Positions 17,163-25,601 of a stretch of 64,000 bases of DNA are shown piece by piece; positions within the stretch are counted from its first letter, which is position 1, and each line of letters starts with the position of its first letter. Position numbers and translations under genes: made by a program. Origin of the DNA: Arenibacter sp040216555 (GTDB lineage Bacteria > Bacteroidota > Bacteroidia > Flavobacteriales > Flavobacteriaceae); contig JAVJOW010000038.1 of assembly GCA_040216555.1 (NCBI GenBank), forward strand, positions 496,001 through 560,000. Direction: 5' to 3'. Under the pieces are notes generated by a model. That model searched no databases and had not been told where the DNA came from. It saw nothing but the letters and a program-made list of their open reading frames with translations.

Positions 17163-17680
17163 GCTTTTAGATACCTAGAGGCAATAATCTGTTGATGGTG
17201 TTTTAGGTGACCACAGATTACAAAACCTAGGGTTCCCACAGTCCATTCAATATTACTGGCTGTTCCCGTAAGGGTAAGATCTTCATTCTCCAAATTATGG
17301 AATAAGGTGATAGATGCCTCCCTAACCGCTTTAAATTCCGCAATTAAACTATCCTTGGTCCTAGAATTTTCATTGGAATGCTTAACAAATAAGTCCTGGT
17401 CAAAACCGGGTAAGGGTGTTTTGTCATTTCGCAAGAAGCGCAGGGCCCTATATTGAAAAACGCGCTCAGCATCAATAATATGTAAAATTACTTCTGTAAT
17501 GGTCCATTTACCTATTTCGTAGGTACTATGTAATTTTTCTTCCGGAATATTTTTAATAAACTCTGCAAACTCCGTTTTTCCAGTCGCCAATAGGATCTTT
17601 AATTCCCTATCGTCCAATACGGATAAATAAGTTCCATAAAACTCTTCGTACGCTTCTTTGGGTAAATTGGATCTTCTCAT
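17159..17680 (-). CDS. DinB-family protein
   Basis: A four-helix DinB/YfiT-like fold with candidate metal-binding His residues in VILHIIDAERVFQYR and in CGHLKHHQQI near the C-terminus. These proteins include thiol transferases and other poorly defined enzymes. The frame extends eight codons upstream to 17704, but ATG 17680 (MRRSNLPKEAY) gives the usual family N-terminus. Length from there is 173 residues. Assignment to the family is good, function unknown. Confidence 0.8.
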   Translation of the reverse strand: MRRSNLPKEAYEEFYGTYLSVLDDRELKILLATGKTEFAEFIKNIPEEKLHSTYEIGKWTITEVILHIIDAERVFQYRALRFLRNDKTPLPGFDQDLFVKHSNENSRTKDSLIAEFKAVREASITLFHNLENEDLTLTGTASNIEWTVGTLGFVICGHLKHHQQIIASRYLKA

Positions 17681-17737
17681 TTTGTAAATCATTAAAGGTT
17701 GCAATAGGTAAAATAAGCCTTGCTTGTTTTTATCCGT

Positions 17738-17775
17738 TTAAAAACAAAAAATCCCAAACAAAAACTGTTTGGGAC
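17738..17775 (-). terminator. Terminator after the Lrp/AsnC gene
   Basis: Perfect 9-bp stem (17752-17760 with 17766-17774, 5-base loop). On the minus strand it is followed by TTTTTTG and more T, downstream of the Lrp gene. Confidence 0.85.
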
Positions 17776-17804
17776 TTATTACATTTTTTGTCTTTAAAAA
17801 TCAA

Positions 17805-18284
17805 TTACATTTCGTTGAAGATAGTGTGCATAAGACGTTTTTTGTCGTTGATGCTTTCTTCCAATGAAATCATGGTCTCTGTCCTATCGATACCATCAAT
17901 ATCATCTATTTTAAAGATAATATTTTTAGCATGACTGGTATCCTTTGCGCGTATTTTACAGAAGATATTAAATTTTCCTGTAGTAATACTGGCTACGGTA
18001 ACATTTGGAATTTGATTTAATCTTTCCAATACAAACTTGGTCTGATGTGTTTTTTCCAAAAATATACCTACATATGCAATAAAGGCATACCCCAATTTAT
18101 CATAGTCCAATGTTAGTGATGATCCTTTTATAATGCCTGATTCCTCCATTTTCTTTACACGAACATGAACAGTTCCTGCCGATATCAGAAGCTTTTTTGC
18201 TATATCGGTAAATGGTGTCCTGGTATTGTCAATTAACATGTCCAGAATTTGGTGGTCTATTTCGTCTAATTTTACTTTGCCCAT
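17805..18284 (-). CDS. Lrp/AsnC-family transcriptional regulator
   Basis: A 159-residue regulator with an N-terminal winged helix (IDHQILDMLIDNTR through VRVKKMEESGII) and a C-terminal RAM ligand-binding domain. These regulators respond to amino acids. The frame extends seven codons upstream, but the promoter element at 18303-18310 would place transcription start inside that stretch, so ATG 18284 is chosen. It is monocistronic, with its own terminator. The target is unknown; proline dehydrogenase and the Ald-like gene nearby are candidates. Confidence 0.9.
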   Translation of the reverse strand: MGKVKLDEIDHQILDMLIDNTRTPFTDIAKKLLISAGTVHVRVKKMEESGIIKGSSLTLDYDKLGYAFIAYVGIFLEKTHQTKFVLERLNQIPNVTVASITTGKFNIFCKIRAKDTSHAKNIIFKIDDIDGIDRTETMISLEESINDKKRLMHTIFNEM

Positions 18285-18302
18285 TAGTGTTTTATTTAAA
18301 TG

Positions 18303-18310
18303 CAAAAATA
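18303..18310 (-). promoter_or_regulatory. Promoter -7 element for the Lrp/AsnC gene
   Basis: TATTTTTG on the minus strand followed by C; full TAnnTTTG match 18 bases before the ATG. Confidence 0.55.
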
Positions 18311-18369
18311 ATAAAATATCGAATTAAATGTAATGAATTGATCAATTTTTTATGAAAACCGTAACTATT

Positions 18370-19497
18370 TTAGATTTTTTGAAAAAATATTCCATTGGCA
18401 CGGAGTAGGGCCACTAAGTCAGGATTGTTTTTAAGCGCCTTTAAATCCTTAGAATATAGACAATTATACGTTTTGTGACCAAATTTACCTTGCAAATTCC
18501 CTATTTCTTCCAATTTCCCTTTGAATTCAATCTTCCCGTTAACCAAAGTTTCTACAAATTGGATAGCTGTACTATTGCCCAGCTCATACTTGGAATCAAG
18601 AAGGTGGATATTCCTTATTATTATATCAAAAAATAATTTGTTGTTGTCAGGAATATCAAAATAGGAATCCCTGTTGTATTGGTCAATGGTTCGCTTGGAA
18701 ATTACCTCAATGGCTTTGAGCATAGCGGTAAAAATATATTTTCTTGTTTCCTCCCTGTCATAATCTCCAGGAAAATGACCCGACTCAAATAATATGGTGG
18801 GGATATTCAACATTTGAAATGTATCGCCGACACAGTTGCTATTAAACCCATCGTCATATCTTCCTACCTGACCAGGTATATCCTTTTGCAATTCTTCGTT
18901 CATGGCCACAATCAACTGCATGCTAATTCCTCTGGTTTTGGATATACTTCTTTCAGGGTCATGTGCAGGTGCCAAAAAAGAAACTGTTGCGGGTCTTGGA
19001 GTATTGCCCACATTGAAGATAGTGCGTTGGTCGTGCAGGTTAAAACAATAATCCGGTTTAAAATTCTCGTATATTTTTCTTAACACCACACTTTCAGGTT
19101 GGGTTCGTTCCTGGGCATCACGGTTTAAATCTACCTTGTTTGCATTGACCCTAGTATAGGCCATTGCTCCATCCGGATTTAAAATGGGGACAATTTTAAG
19201 GGTACAGTTCTTTAAAATGGAACTGGCCAGATCCGAATCCGATTTAAAATAATTTATTAAATCCAAAACCGCTTTTGTAGTAGTGGATTCGTTCCCGTGC
19301 ATTTGGGACCACATCAAAATTTTCAGTTTCCCCTTTCCCAATACGATACTTTTTATAGCTCGTCCTTCAACCGATAATCCCTCGGTTTGGATTGTAAAAT
19401 CTTTGGCTAAATTATTTAGAAAAGGGTCAATGTCCTTATCGGTAACGTATCTGCCTTTTATCGTTACTTCCTTTATATCCTTATAATTTAATGGCAT
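18370..19497 (-). CDS. M14-family zinc carboxypeptidase
   Basis: A 375-residue peptidase of the M14 class. Counting from ATG 19497, zinc ligands are His67 and Glu70 in the MHGNES motif and His155 in NLHDQ; the substrate Asn-Arg pair is in DLNRDAQ, and a candidate catalytic Glu is in LFESGHF (Glu238). No signal peptide is seen, so it is probably cytoplasmic. A longer frame starts at TTG 19542, but the -7 element at 19528-19535 lies downstream of that codon, which rules it out. It is divergent from the XRE regulator over a 300-base spacer with a large inverted repeat. Confidence 0.85.
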   Translation of the reverse strand: MPLNYKDIKEVTIKGRYVTDKDIDPFLNNLAKDFTIQTEGLSVEGRAIKSIVLGKGKLKILMWSQMHGNESTTTKAVLDLINYFKSDSDLASSILKNCTLKIVPILNPDGAMAYTRVNANKVDLNRDAQERTQPESVVLRKIYENFKPDYCFNLHDQRTIFNVGNTPRPATVSFLAPAHDPERSISKTRGISMQLIVAMNEELQKDIPGQVGRYDDGFNSNCVGDTFQMLNIPTILFESGHFPGDYDREETRKYIFTAMLKAIEVISKRTIDQYNRDSYFDIPDNNKLFFDIIIRNIHLLDSKYELGNSTAIQFVETLVNGKIEFKGKLEEIGNLQGKFGHKTYNCLYSKDLKALKNNPDLVALLRANGIFFQKI

Positions 19498-19527
19498 GCG
19501 CAAGACTCTAGTTTTGATTGAACCGTG

Positions 19528-19535
19528 CAAAGGTA
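19528..19535 (-). promoter_or_regulatory. Promoter -7 element for the M14 peptidase
   Basis: TACCTTTG on the minus strand, full TAnnTTTG match, 30 bases before the chosen ATG. It fixes the start codon by excluding the upstream TTG. Confidence 0.55.
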
Positions 19536-19548
19536 ACTTCAAAATAAA

Positions 19549-19582
19549 TTACATTTGTAAATTACATATGTTACAAATGTAA
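19549..19582. promoter_or_regulatory. Candidate operator: 12-bp inverted repeat upstream of the M14 gene
   Basis: TTACATTTGTAA (19549-19560) and TTACAAATGTAA (19571-19582) form a perfect inverted repeat with a 10-base spacer, directly upstream of the M14 -7 element. There is no T tract, so an operator is more likely than a terminator. The same half-site recurs at the start of the XRE gene. Confidence 0.5.
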
Positions 19583-19773
19583 ACAATGATATATTGTTTA
19601 TTACAGTAGATTAAGGAACGGATTTGGGCGATTGACCGTTGAATATGGTTTATCTATAATTAAATTACATATTACTATCAGTCAATTTATACACTTTAGT
19701 TATCTAAAGTTTTAGATTAAGATATATTGCAATTATACTTGATGCTTATGTTTAGAATCTGGCATAAAACGAT

Positions 19774-19781
19774 TACTTTTG
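19774..19781 (+). promoter_or_regulatory. Promoter -7 element for the XRE regulator
   Basis: TACTTTTG, full TAnnTTTG match, 18 bases before the GTG start. It overlaps a TTGTAA/TTACAA inverted repeat. Confidence 0.5.
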
Positions 19782-19797
19782 TAATTAAAATTTACAA
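19779..19797. promoter_or_regulatory. Candidate operator at the XRE gene start
   Basis: Half-sites TTGTAA (19779-19784) and TTACAA (19792-19797), 7-base spacer, overlapping the -7 element and reaching 2 bases short of the GTG. They match the inner part of the inverted repeat at 19549-19582, suggesting one regulator binds both. Confidence 0.4.
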
Positions 19798-19799
19798 TT

Positions 19800-20177
19800 G
19801 TGAACACGGCTGATTTTATAGATAGAATAGATCAAATTTTGAAGTTCCATGATTTATCCGCTTCTGTGTTTGCGGATACCATAGGTGTTCAGCGATCTAG
19901 TATCTCCCATCTTCTGGCGGGCAGAAACAAACCCAGTTTGGAATTTGTACTTAAGGTTGTTGCCTCTTTTCCAGAGGTTGATCTGTATTGGCTGTTGTTT
20001 GGTAAAGGTTCTTTTCCTAAGAAGGCCAAGGTCGCCCCTGACATGCAGGGGGAGTCCAAAGTGATTGTCAAGAGTGAAGTGCCTGGTAATAGCATACCAC
20101 GGACTCAGGCCATAGATAAAATTATTATATTTTATTCTGACGGAAGTTTTAAATCTTATTCGGAAAAAGGAAGTTGA
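19800..20177 (+). CDS. XRE-type helix-turn-helix regulator
   Basis: A 125-residue protein. Residues about 8-65 form an XRE/Cro HTH: FADTIGVQRSSISHLLAGRNKPS is the recognition region, followed by LYWLLFGKG, common in such regulators. The C-terminal 60 residues are a short tail, rich in Lys and Ser, of unknown role. The start codon is GTG at 19800; no in-frame ATG gives a complete HTH. It is followed by a lipoprotein gene and terC. Autoregulation is plausible from the site overlapping its promoter. Confidence 0.85.
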   Translation: MNTADFIDRIDQILKFHDLSASVFADTIGVQRSSISHLLAGRNKPSLEFVLKVVASFPEVDLYWLLFGKGSFPKKAKVAPDMQGESKVIVKSEVPGNSIPRTQAIDKIIIFYSDGSFKSYSEKGS

Positions 20178-20227
20178 ATTATTTGTTTTTTGAGTGATTT
20201 CAGCATCAAATTTCTTTATTTTGTGGC

Positions 20228-20608
20228 ATGACTAAAAACATGACTTTTGGGGCTACACTACTCATGCTGGTGGTATGCTCTTGTTACCAACCTGAACGTA
20301 ATTGCGCCGATTTTAAAACCGGAAAATTTTCCTTTACTGCGCAGATCAACGGAGAAGAACTCACTACAACATTTGTTAGGAACGACAGTATTGAATTGGA
20401 CTATTTTCAAGAGAAAGTGGATACCTCTTCTGTTAGATGGATAAATGATTGCGAGTATATCGTTAAGAAACTACATCCCAAGAACATGGCAGAAGAAAAA
20501 TCAATACATATGAAGATTTTGACCACTAGCGATAATTCGTATACATTTGAATATAACGTTGTGGGAAGTGCCAAAAAATCCACAGGAACCGCAATTAAAA
20601 TACAGTAA
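20228..20608 (+). CDS. Conserved lipoprotein, small
   Basis: A 126-residue protein with a short signal peptide and lipobox-like VCSC giving Cys19 as the likely lipidated residue. The mature part is beta-rich and contains SSVRWINDCEYIVKK, a motif I associate with a small flavobacterial family that databases sometimes mislabel as topoisomerase IV. I do not accept that label: there are no topoisomerase motifs. It ends 2 bases before terC, so the two are cotranscribed. Function unknown. Confidence 0.65.
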   Translation: MTKNMTFGATLLMLVVCSCYQPERNCADFKTGKFSFTAQINGEELTTTFVRNDSIELDYFQEKVDTSSVRWINDCEYIVKKLHPKNMAEEKSIHMKILTTSDNSYTFEYNVVGSAKKSTGTAIKIQ

Positions 20609-20610
20609 CT

Positions 20611-21420
20611 ATGTTTGAAATCTTATCGACTCCGGATGCATGGGTGGCTTTGATTACCCTAACTTTTTTGGAGATTGTCCTCGGAATAGACAACATTATC
20701 TTCATCTCAATAATAGCCAACAAGCTACCGCGAAAACTACAGGCCAAAGCAACTAATCTGGGGCTGCTTTTGGCTATGGTGCAAAGGATTATATTGTTGT
20801 TTGCCGTTTCCTTCTTAATCGGACTTAAAAATCCGTTTTTCTATATAAAGAGCTCCTGGGTTTACATGGGGATTAGTGGTCAAGCCTTGATCTTGTTCTT
20901 TGGAGGACTTTTTCTGCTGTATAAAAGTACTTCCGAGATTCACGAAAAAATAGAAATGCCCGACCATGATGAGAATCAAGTTAGTGCTAAGGGGGTTACC
21001 AGCTTGTCCAGTGCTATTGTACAGATTGTTCTGATCGACTTTATTTTCTCTATAGATTCCATTCTAACTGCGGTGGGCATGACCAATGGTATAGGCAACA
21101 AGCCAGGGGATGCATTATTGCTAATGATCATAGCTGTTGTTATTTCTATTCTTATTATGATGGTCTTTGCCAATCCCATACGACAATTTATTAGTGCCCA
21201 CCCATCTATGCAGATCCTGGCACTTTCTTTTTTGATTCTTATCGGGTTTATGTTAATTATGGAGTCAGCGCATTTAAGTCACGCTAAATTCTTCGGCAAT
21301 GAAGTCGGTGCTATTCCTAAGGGCTACCTTTATTTTGCCATTGCCTTCTCTTTATTTGTGGAATTTCTCAATATCCGAATGCAAAAGAACAAGGTTAAGC
21401 CTTCGGAAATAAAGGAATAA
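20611..21420 (+). CDS. TerC-family integral membrane protein
   Basis: A 269-residue polytopic protein with about seven hydrophobic segments. The two TerC motifs are EIVLGIDNIIFI at residues 20-31 and DFIFSIDSILTAVGM at about 144-158, each with acidic residues within a membrane helix. Relatives have been linked to manganese export and to tellurium resistance. The metal or substrate here is unknown. It starts 2 bases after the lipoprotein gene. Confidence 0.88.
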   Translation: MFEILSTPDAWVALITLTFLEIVLGIDNIIFISIIANKLPRKLQAKATNLGLLLAMVQRIILLFAVSFLIGLKNPFFYIKSSWVYMGISGQALILFFGGLFLLYKSTSEIHEKIEMPDHDENQVSAKGVTSLSSAIVQIVLIDFIFSIDSILTAVGMTNGIGNKPGDALLLMIIAVVISILIMMVFANPIRQFISAHPSMQILALSFLILIGFMLIMESAHLSHAKFFGNEVGAIPKGYLYFAIAFSLFVEFLNIRMQKNKVKPSEIKE

Positions 21421-21780
21421 GGACTTGTTTCTGGTGGATTCTTTTTTTAGTGATGTTGTTTCATTTGTAGATCGATGAAAAAAAGAAACTCGTAGAATTT
21501 GGTCTTTACTGTTTGGAAAAGAGTAAATACTGGTATTGAAATAATTGATGTAACGGAGGTTTTTAAGGGTTGCAATGACCCTATAAGTTTCGCTAGAAGG
21601 CTTATTTGTTGTTATTTAAATATGATAGTTCCAATAATAGGTATAACTCCAGTAGTTTCCCAGCACCTTTTGATGACTAGGTTCGTCTTCTTCCTCTTAA
21701 CATCAAGTATAAGCCTGTATTGGTCCCATTGAGCTAATGGTCGAACGCAATTGGTCTGTAAGGTGTAGGATGGAAATGAG
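21421..21780. other. Intergenic stretch without a recognised gene
   Basis: About 360 bases between terC and the convergent fatty acid hydroxylase gene. Short open frames occur on both strands (for example 21499-21732 plus, 21612-21803 minus), but neither has a recognisable domain, signal peptide or convincing start. No strong terminator hairpin with a T tract is visible. It may be decayed sequence. Confidence 0.4.
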
Positions 21781-22737
21781 TTAATTGGGTCTGCTAAAGA
21801 CAACCTCGGGATTTGCAGTTTTCTGCTTTTTAAACAGTCGCTGTTGCTGCTTTACGGTTAACGTGCTGCCGTCCGGACTCCATCCTGGAGGGCCAAAAAT
21901 ATACATTAGGGCGTGTGAAAGTTTTTTCGATTTCTTAACATCGTTGTAAATATCCTTGAACTCGTGGGTTAGGATAACTACCGGATTGTGGGAATTGGGT
22001 GCGTGAATAACCCCGTACTTGACATCAATATCATCGTCCAACTCTTTCCAGGTTCCAAATATTTTATCGAAAATATTCAAGAAACCACCGTGATTTTTGT
22101 CCAGATATTCCACATTCTGTGCGTGGTGAACTTGATGCATGGTGTGGGTGTTAAATATTTTTTCAATAAATCCCATTTTTGGGATATAGACCGAATGTAA
22201 TTGAAATTGCCACAAAGCTTCTATCCCTAGGCATACAACGACCATTTCTGGAGGAAAGCCTATGGCGGGAAGCCACATGTAAAAGAGGGGCTTATATAAA
22301 ATAGTGAACCACCCGTTACGAACGGCTGTCCCTAAATTAAAATTGTCGGAGGAATGGTGTACAATATGTGCAGCCCATAAAATACGTACTTCGTGATTGG
22401 CCCTGTGAAACCAATAATATGTAAAATCGTCCGCTAATTGACAAAGGAGCCAAACATACCAGGCATAGCCAAAAGATTCATAACCAAGAATGTTGGTTCT
22501 GATCCCGTCGGTAATTGGGTTGAACAATTCATAGGTGAATTCAAATATAACTATGGCGGAGATAACTTTGATCAAAGGTGCAATAATGGCAGAGCCAACA
22601 CCCATAAAGCCGCTTGCTGCCAAATCTTTCCAATCATATAGATGATCGTCGCCATGTGTTTTGCTATAAGTAAGTTCCAATAAAATGAAAGCGATAAAAC
22701 AAGGAACTCCGTATACCAGGGGGTTGGTAAAATCCAT
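21781..22737 (-). CDS. Sterol desaturase / fatty acid hydroxylase family protein
   Basis: A 318-residue membrane di-iron enzyme. The histidine clusters are HRANH (111-115), HIVHH (124-128) and HQVHH in the third box, with hydrophobic segments at about 8-25, 50-75 and 95-110. The family hydroxylates or desaturates lipids at the membrane. A second, shorter homologue lies at 40586-41461 with a different context. The substrate cannot be told. It appears monocistronic, convergent with terC. Confidence 0.88.
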   Translation of the reverse strand: MDFTNPLVYGVPCFIAFILLELTYSKTHGDDHLYDWKDLAASGFMGVGSAIIAPLIKVISAIVIFEFTYELFNPITDGIRTNILGYESFGYAWYVWLLCQLADDFTYYWFHRANHEVRILWAAHIVHHSSDNFNLGTAVRNGWFTILYKPLFYMWLPAIGFPPEMVVVCLGIEALWQFQLHSVYIPKMGFIEKIFNTHTMHQVHHAQNVEYLDKNHGGFLNIFDKIFGTWKELDDDIDVKYGVIHAPNSHNPVVILTHEFKDIYNDVKKSKKLSHALMYIFGPPGWSPDGSTLTVKQQQRLFKKQKTANPEVVFSRPN

Positions 22738-22823
22738 AAAAAATAATCAATTTATGCAAATATATGCTATTCTTGGAGTAATTCCTCTAGGAATTATCCC
22801 AATTAATCATTAATTAATACATT

Positions 22824-22870
22824 ATAAAAAGGGTATCAGCTTTTTTAATATGCAGCAGATACCCTTGTAA
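22824..22870 (-). terminator. Terminator after parC
   Basis: 9-bp stem AAGGGTATC/GATACCCTT (22829-22837, 22858-22866) with a 20-base loop; on the minus strand it is followed by TTTTTATAAT, downstream of parC. Confidence 0.7.
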
Positions 22871-22874
22871 AGTC

Positions 22875-25556
22875 TTAAAAAAGCGTTGTTTGTGCTTCGT
22901 CATCCCCTTTCTCAGGGTTTTTTCCTATTTTGGATCCTTGATCGCCGGTCTCGGTTTTTGGGGAATCCGCCTTTTGTTCTTCCCCTGCCTCTATGTTCTC
23001 TTCGTCTACCACTTCAATTTCACTAGCCTCGTTTTTTTTGGGTTCTTCAAAAGGGAGCGGTTCCAATGCATTTATATTTTTGACCTTGTCCGAAGTGAGT
23101 TGGTTGCCTAAAGCTTTTATTCCTTTAACTGATATAAAATCCTCTAAATCAATAATTTGATTAGGTTTTACATCTTTACCCCTTGGTTTTGTAAATTCAA
23201 TTTCTACTACTGGTCGCCAATCGGTAGAAACGAGTTCCAAGAATGATTTTGGGTGTTCTGAAATAAAAAGTTCCTCCTTGTTTTCGTTCTCGATCATAAA
23301 ACGTTTTACATAGTAGCGGTCTTTTTCTCCTTCAAAGTAAATGGCAGACAATGGTTTGTTTGGATTCCATTTCTCCAATACAACCATATCTTCATCGAAA
23401 TGGGTTGAAAGGTTGGGGATAAAAGTTTTTGCTACACCTTTTTGGGTGACGACCAAAAGCATATCGTCTCCCTTAAATTCTCCAAGGAGTTCCCCGCGGC
23501 CATCAACATTCAGTCTTCTAACTATTTCGTCGAACCATATTTTTCTGGGCTTTAGGGTGGAAACACCTTTCTCCTTTAGCTCTATGCGTTTTACCGAGTA
23601 TTTGGTGACAATATTTCCTTTGGAGGCTCTTCCTTTTATCAGTACATCGGCGAAATCTATATCCCACTTCAGTTTCTTAACACTGCCCACTTGTCTTAAA
23701 AGCACAGTGATTACTTCGGCCTCCCCGTTGGGATTGGCTGAGAAATAAAGGACTTCGGATTGCGGTTGACCGTTGGTAAGGTCGTACGGTTTGTCTCTGG
23801 TGACTCCCGTTACATTGAATCGTTTAATATAACTGGCTCCACCTTTGCCGTCTTTGTAGATCATGTTGTAAATGGTCCGCTTGTCTTTTTTCTTGAAAAC
23901 GGCGACGTGAATAATGTTCTTGCCTACAAAAATTTTGGAGTCCACCTTGGCAATCATCATTTTTCCTTCATTGGTAAAAACAATAATATCGTCTATGTCG
24001 CTACAATCGGTAACATATTCATCCCGTTTTAAGGAGGTGCCAACAAAACCCTCCTCGCGGTTTACGTATAATTTTGTATTTCTTATAACTACCTTGGTAG
24101 CCTCAATATCGTCAAAAATTCGGATTTCCGATTTACGCTCCCTTCCCTTTCCGTATTTTTCCTTTAGGGATTTGAAATAGTTGATCGCAAATTCGATCAG
24201 ATGGGCTAAATGGTGTTTTACCTCGGCAATCCTTTCTTCAAGACTATCTAAATATTGTTGGGCCTTGTCCAAATCGAACTTTGAGATTCTTTTGATCCTA
24301 ATTTCTGTAAGTCGCACAATATCGTCTTCGGTAACCTTTCTTTTTAAATGGGTCGTATATGGGGCTAGACCTTTATCTATGGCGGCAATTACGCCTTCCC
24401 AGGTTTCTTCCTCCTCAATGTCCCGATAAATTCTATTTTCAATAAAGATGCGCTCAAGGGAGGCAAAATGCCATTGTTCCTCCAGTTCTCCCAGTTGTAT
24501 TTCCAATTCGGCCTTTAGAAGTTCCACAGTATATTGCGTGGAGCGTTGTAGCATCTCGGTAACTCCAATGAAAAGAGGTTTGTTGTCCTCAATAATACAG
24601 CCCAATGGAGATATGGATGATTCACAGGAGGTAAAGGCGTACAGGGCATCTATAGTTTTGTCAGGCGAAAGTCCTGGCGGCAGATGTATCAAAATTTCTA
24701 CTTCCGCAGCGGTATTGTCCTCGATTTTTTTGATTTTTATCTTCCCTTTATCGTTGGCTTTTAGAATAGAATCTATTAAAGAAGAGGTATTGGTTCCGTA
24801 TGGTATTTCCTTGATTACCAATGTGTTCTTGTCTTGCTGATGTATCTTGGCCCTAACCCTGATCTTACCCCCTCTTAAGCCGTCGTTGTAATTGCTTATG
24901 TCTATGATACCGGAGGTGGGAAAGTCTGGGTAAATGGTGAATTTCTGCCCTTTAAGATGTTTTATGGAGGCATCTATAAGCTCAATAAAATTGTGGGGCA
25001 GCACCTTGGTGGAAAGTCCCACCGCAATGCCCTCTGCGCCTTGGGCTAGTAAAAGCGGAAATTTAACCGGGAGATTTACAGGTTCTTTTTTTCTTCCGTC
25101 ATACGAGAGCTGCCACTCTGTAATTTTGGGGCTAAATACGACTTCAAGAGCAAACTTAGTTAATCGGGCCTCTATATAACGGGATGCAGCGGCACTATCA
25201 CCGGTTAAGATGTTTCCCCAGTTACCTTGGGTATCAATCAGAAGGTCTTTTTGTCCAATTTGGACCATGGCATCCGCAATACTCGCATCACCGTGAGGGT
25301 GGTACTGCATGGTATGGCCCACAACATTGGCTACTTTGTTGTATCGGCCGTCGTCCAACTCCTTTAATGCGTGCATTATCCTCCGCTGAACAGGTTTGAA
25401 TCCGTCCTCTATAGCGGGTACTGCACGCTCTAAAATAACATAGGAAGCGTAATCTAAAAACCAGTCTTTATACATCCCGGTAACCTTGGTAAGGGTGTCC
25501 TGGGTTTCTTCTTGATTTTCTTTAGGTACTTCGTTCAGTTCTTCATTCTCTTCCAT
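22875..25556 (-). CDS. parC: DNA topoisomerase IV subunit A
   Basis: DNA-cleaving subunit of a type IIA topoisomerase. The 893-residue chain has the catalytic Tyr127 in AASRYIEARLT, the HPHGD motif at 96-100, and a C-terminal beta-pinwheel region ending in a highly acidic tail of about 60 residues. The tail is typical of the Bacteroidota proteins annotated as GyrA/ParC. I call ParC rather than GyrA because it is paired with ParE and lacks a clear GyrA box (QRRGGRG-like). It is downstream of parE by 45 bases that contain a GC-rich palindrome. Confidence 0.9.
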   Translation of the reverse strand: MEENEELNEVPKENQEETQDTLTKVTGMYKDWFLDYASYVILERAVPAIEDGFKPVQRRIMHALKELDDGRYNKVANVVGHTMQYHPHGDASIADAMVQIGQKDLLIDTQGNWGNILTGDSAAASRYIEARLTKFALEVVFSPKITEWQLSYDGRKKEPVNLPVKFPLLLAQGAEGIAVGLSTKVLPHNFIELIDASIKHLKGQKFTIYPDFPTSGIIDISNYNDGLRGGKIRVRAKIHQQDKNTLVIKEIPYGTNTSSLIDSILKANDKGKIKIKKIEDNTAAEVEILIHLPPGLSPDKTIDALYAFTSCESSISPLGCIIEDNKPLFIGVTEMLQRSTQYTVELLKAELEIQLGELEEQWHFASLERIFIENRIYRDIEEEETWEGVIAAIDKGLAPYTTHLKRKVTEDDIVRLTEIRIKRISKFDLDKAQQYLDSLEERIAEVKHHLAHLIEFAINYFKSLKEKYGKGRERKSEIRIFDDIEATKVVIRNTKLYVNREEGFVGTSLKRDEYVTDCSDIDDIIVFTNEGKMMIAKVDSKIFVGKNIIHVAVFKKKDKRTIYNMIYKDGKGGASYIKRFNVTGVTRDKPYDLTNGQPQSEVLYFSANPNGEAEVITVLLRQVGSVKKLKWDIDFADVLIKGRASKGNIVTKYSVKRIELKEKGVSTLKPRKIWFDEIVRRLNVDGRGELLGEFKGDDMLLVVTQKGVAKTFIPNLSTHFDEDMVVLEKWNPNKPLSAIYFEGEKDRYYVKRFMIENENKEELFISEHPKSFLELVSTDWRPVVEIEFTKPRGKDVKPNQIIDLEDFISVKGIKALGNQLTSDKVKNINALEPLPFEEPKKNEASEIEVVDEENIEAGEEQKADSPKTETGDQGSKIGKNPEKGDDEAQTTLF

Positions 25557-25580
25557 AAAGAAAGATTCGTGTTAGTTTGG

Positions 25581-25600
25581 CCTGCCTGCGGGCAGGCAGG
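25581..25600. repeat. GC-rich palindrome between parE and parC
   Basis: 9-bp arms CCTGCCTGC and GCAGGCAGG around two G. Its GC content is far above the surroundings. It sits 1 base after the parE stop and 24 bases ahead of the parC start. It may be a member of a dispersed repeat family, or a hairpin affecting parE-parC expression or mRNA stability. Confidence 0.6.
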
Positions 25601-25601
25601 T

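Noticed and set aside
19498..19542. TTG start for the M14 peptidase at 19542
   Set aside because: A perfect -7 element lies at 19528-19535, downstream of that codon, so the transcript should begin after it.
20228..20608. Topoisomerase IV label for the small lipoprotein
   Set aside because: Such a label is sometimes attached to this family, but the protein has a lipobox and none of the topoisomerase motifs.
21612..21803. Minus-strand open frame downstream of the hydroxylase
   Set aside because: No domain, no signal peptide, overlaps the hydroxylase stop and lacks support. Probably chance.
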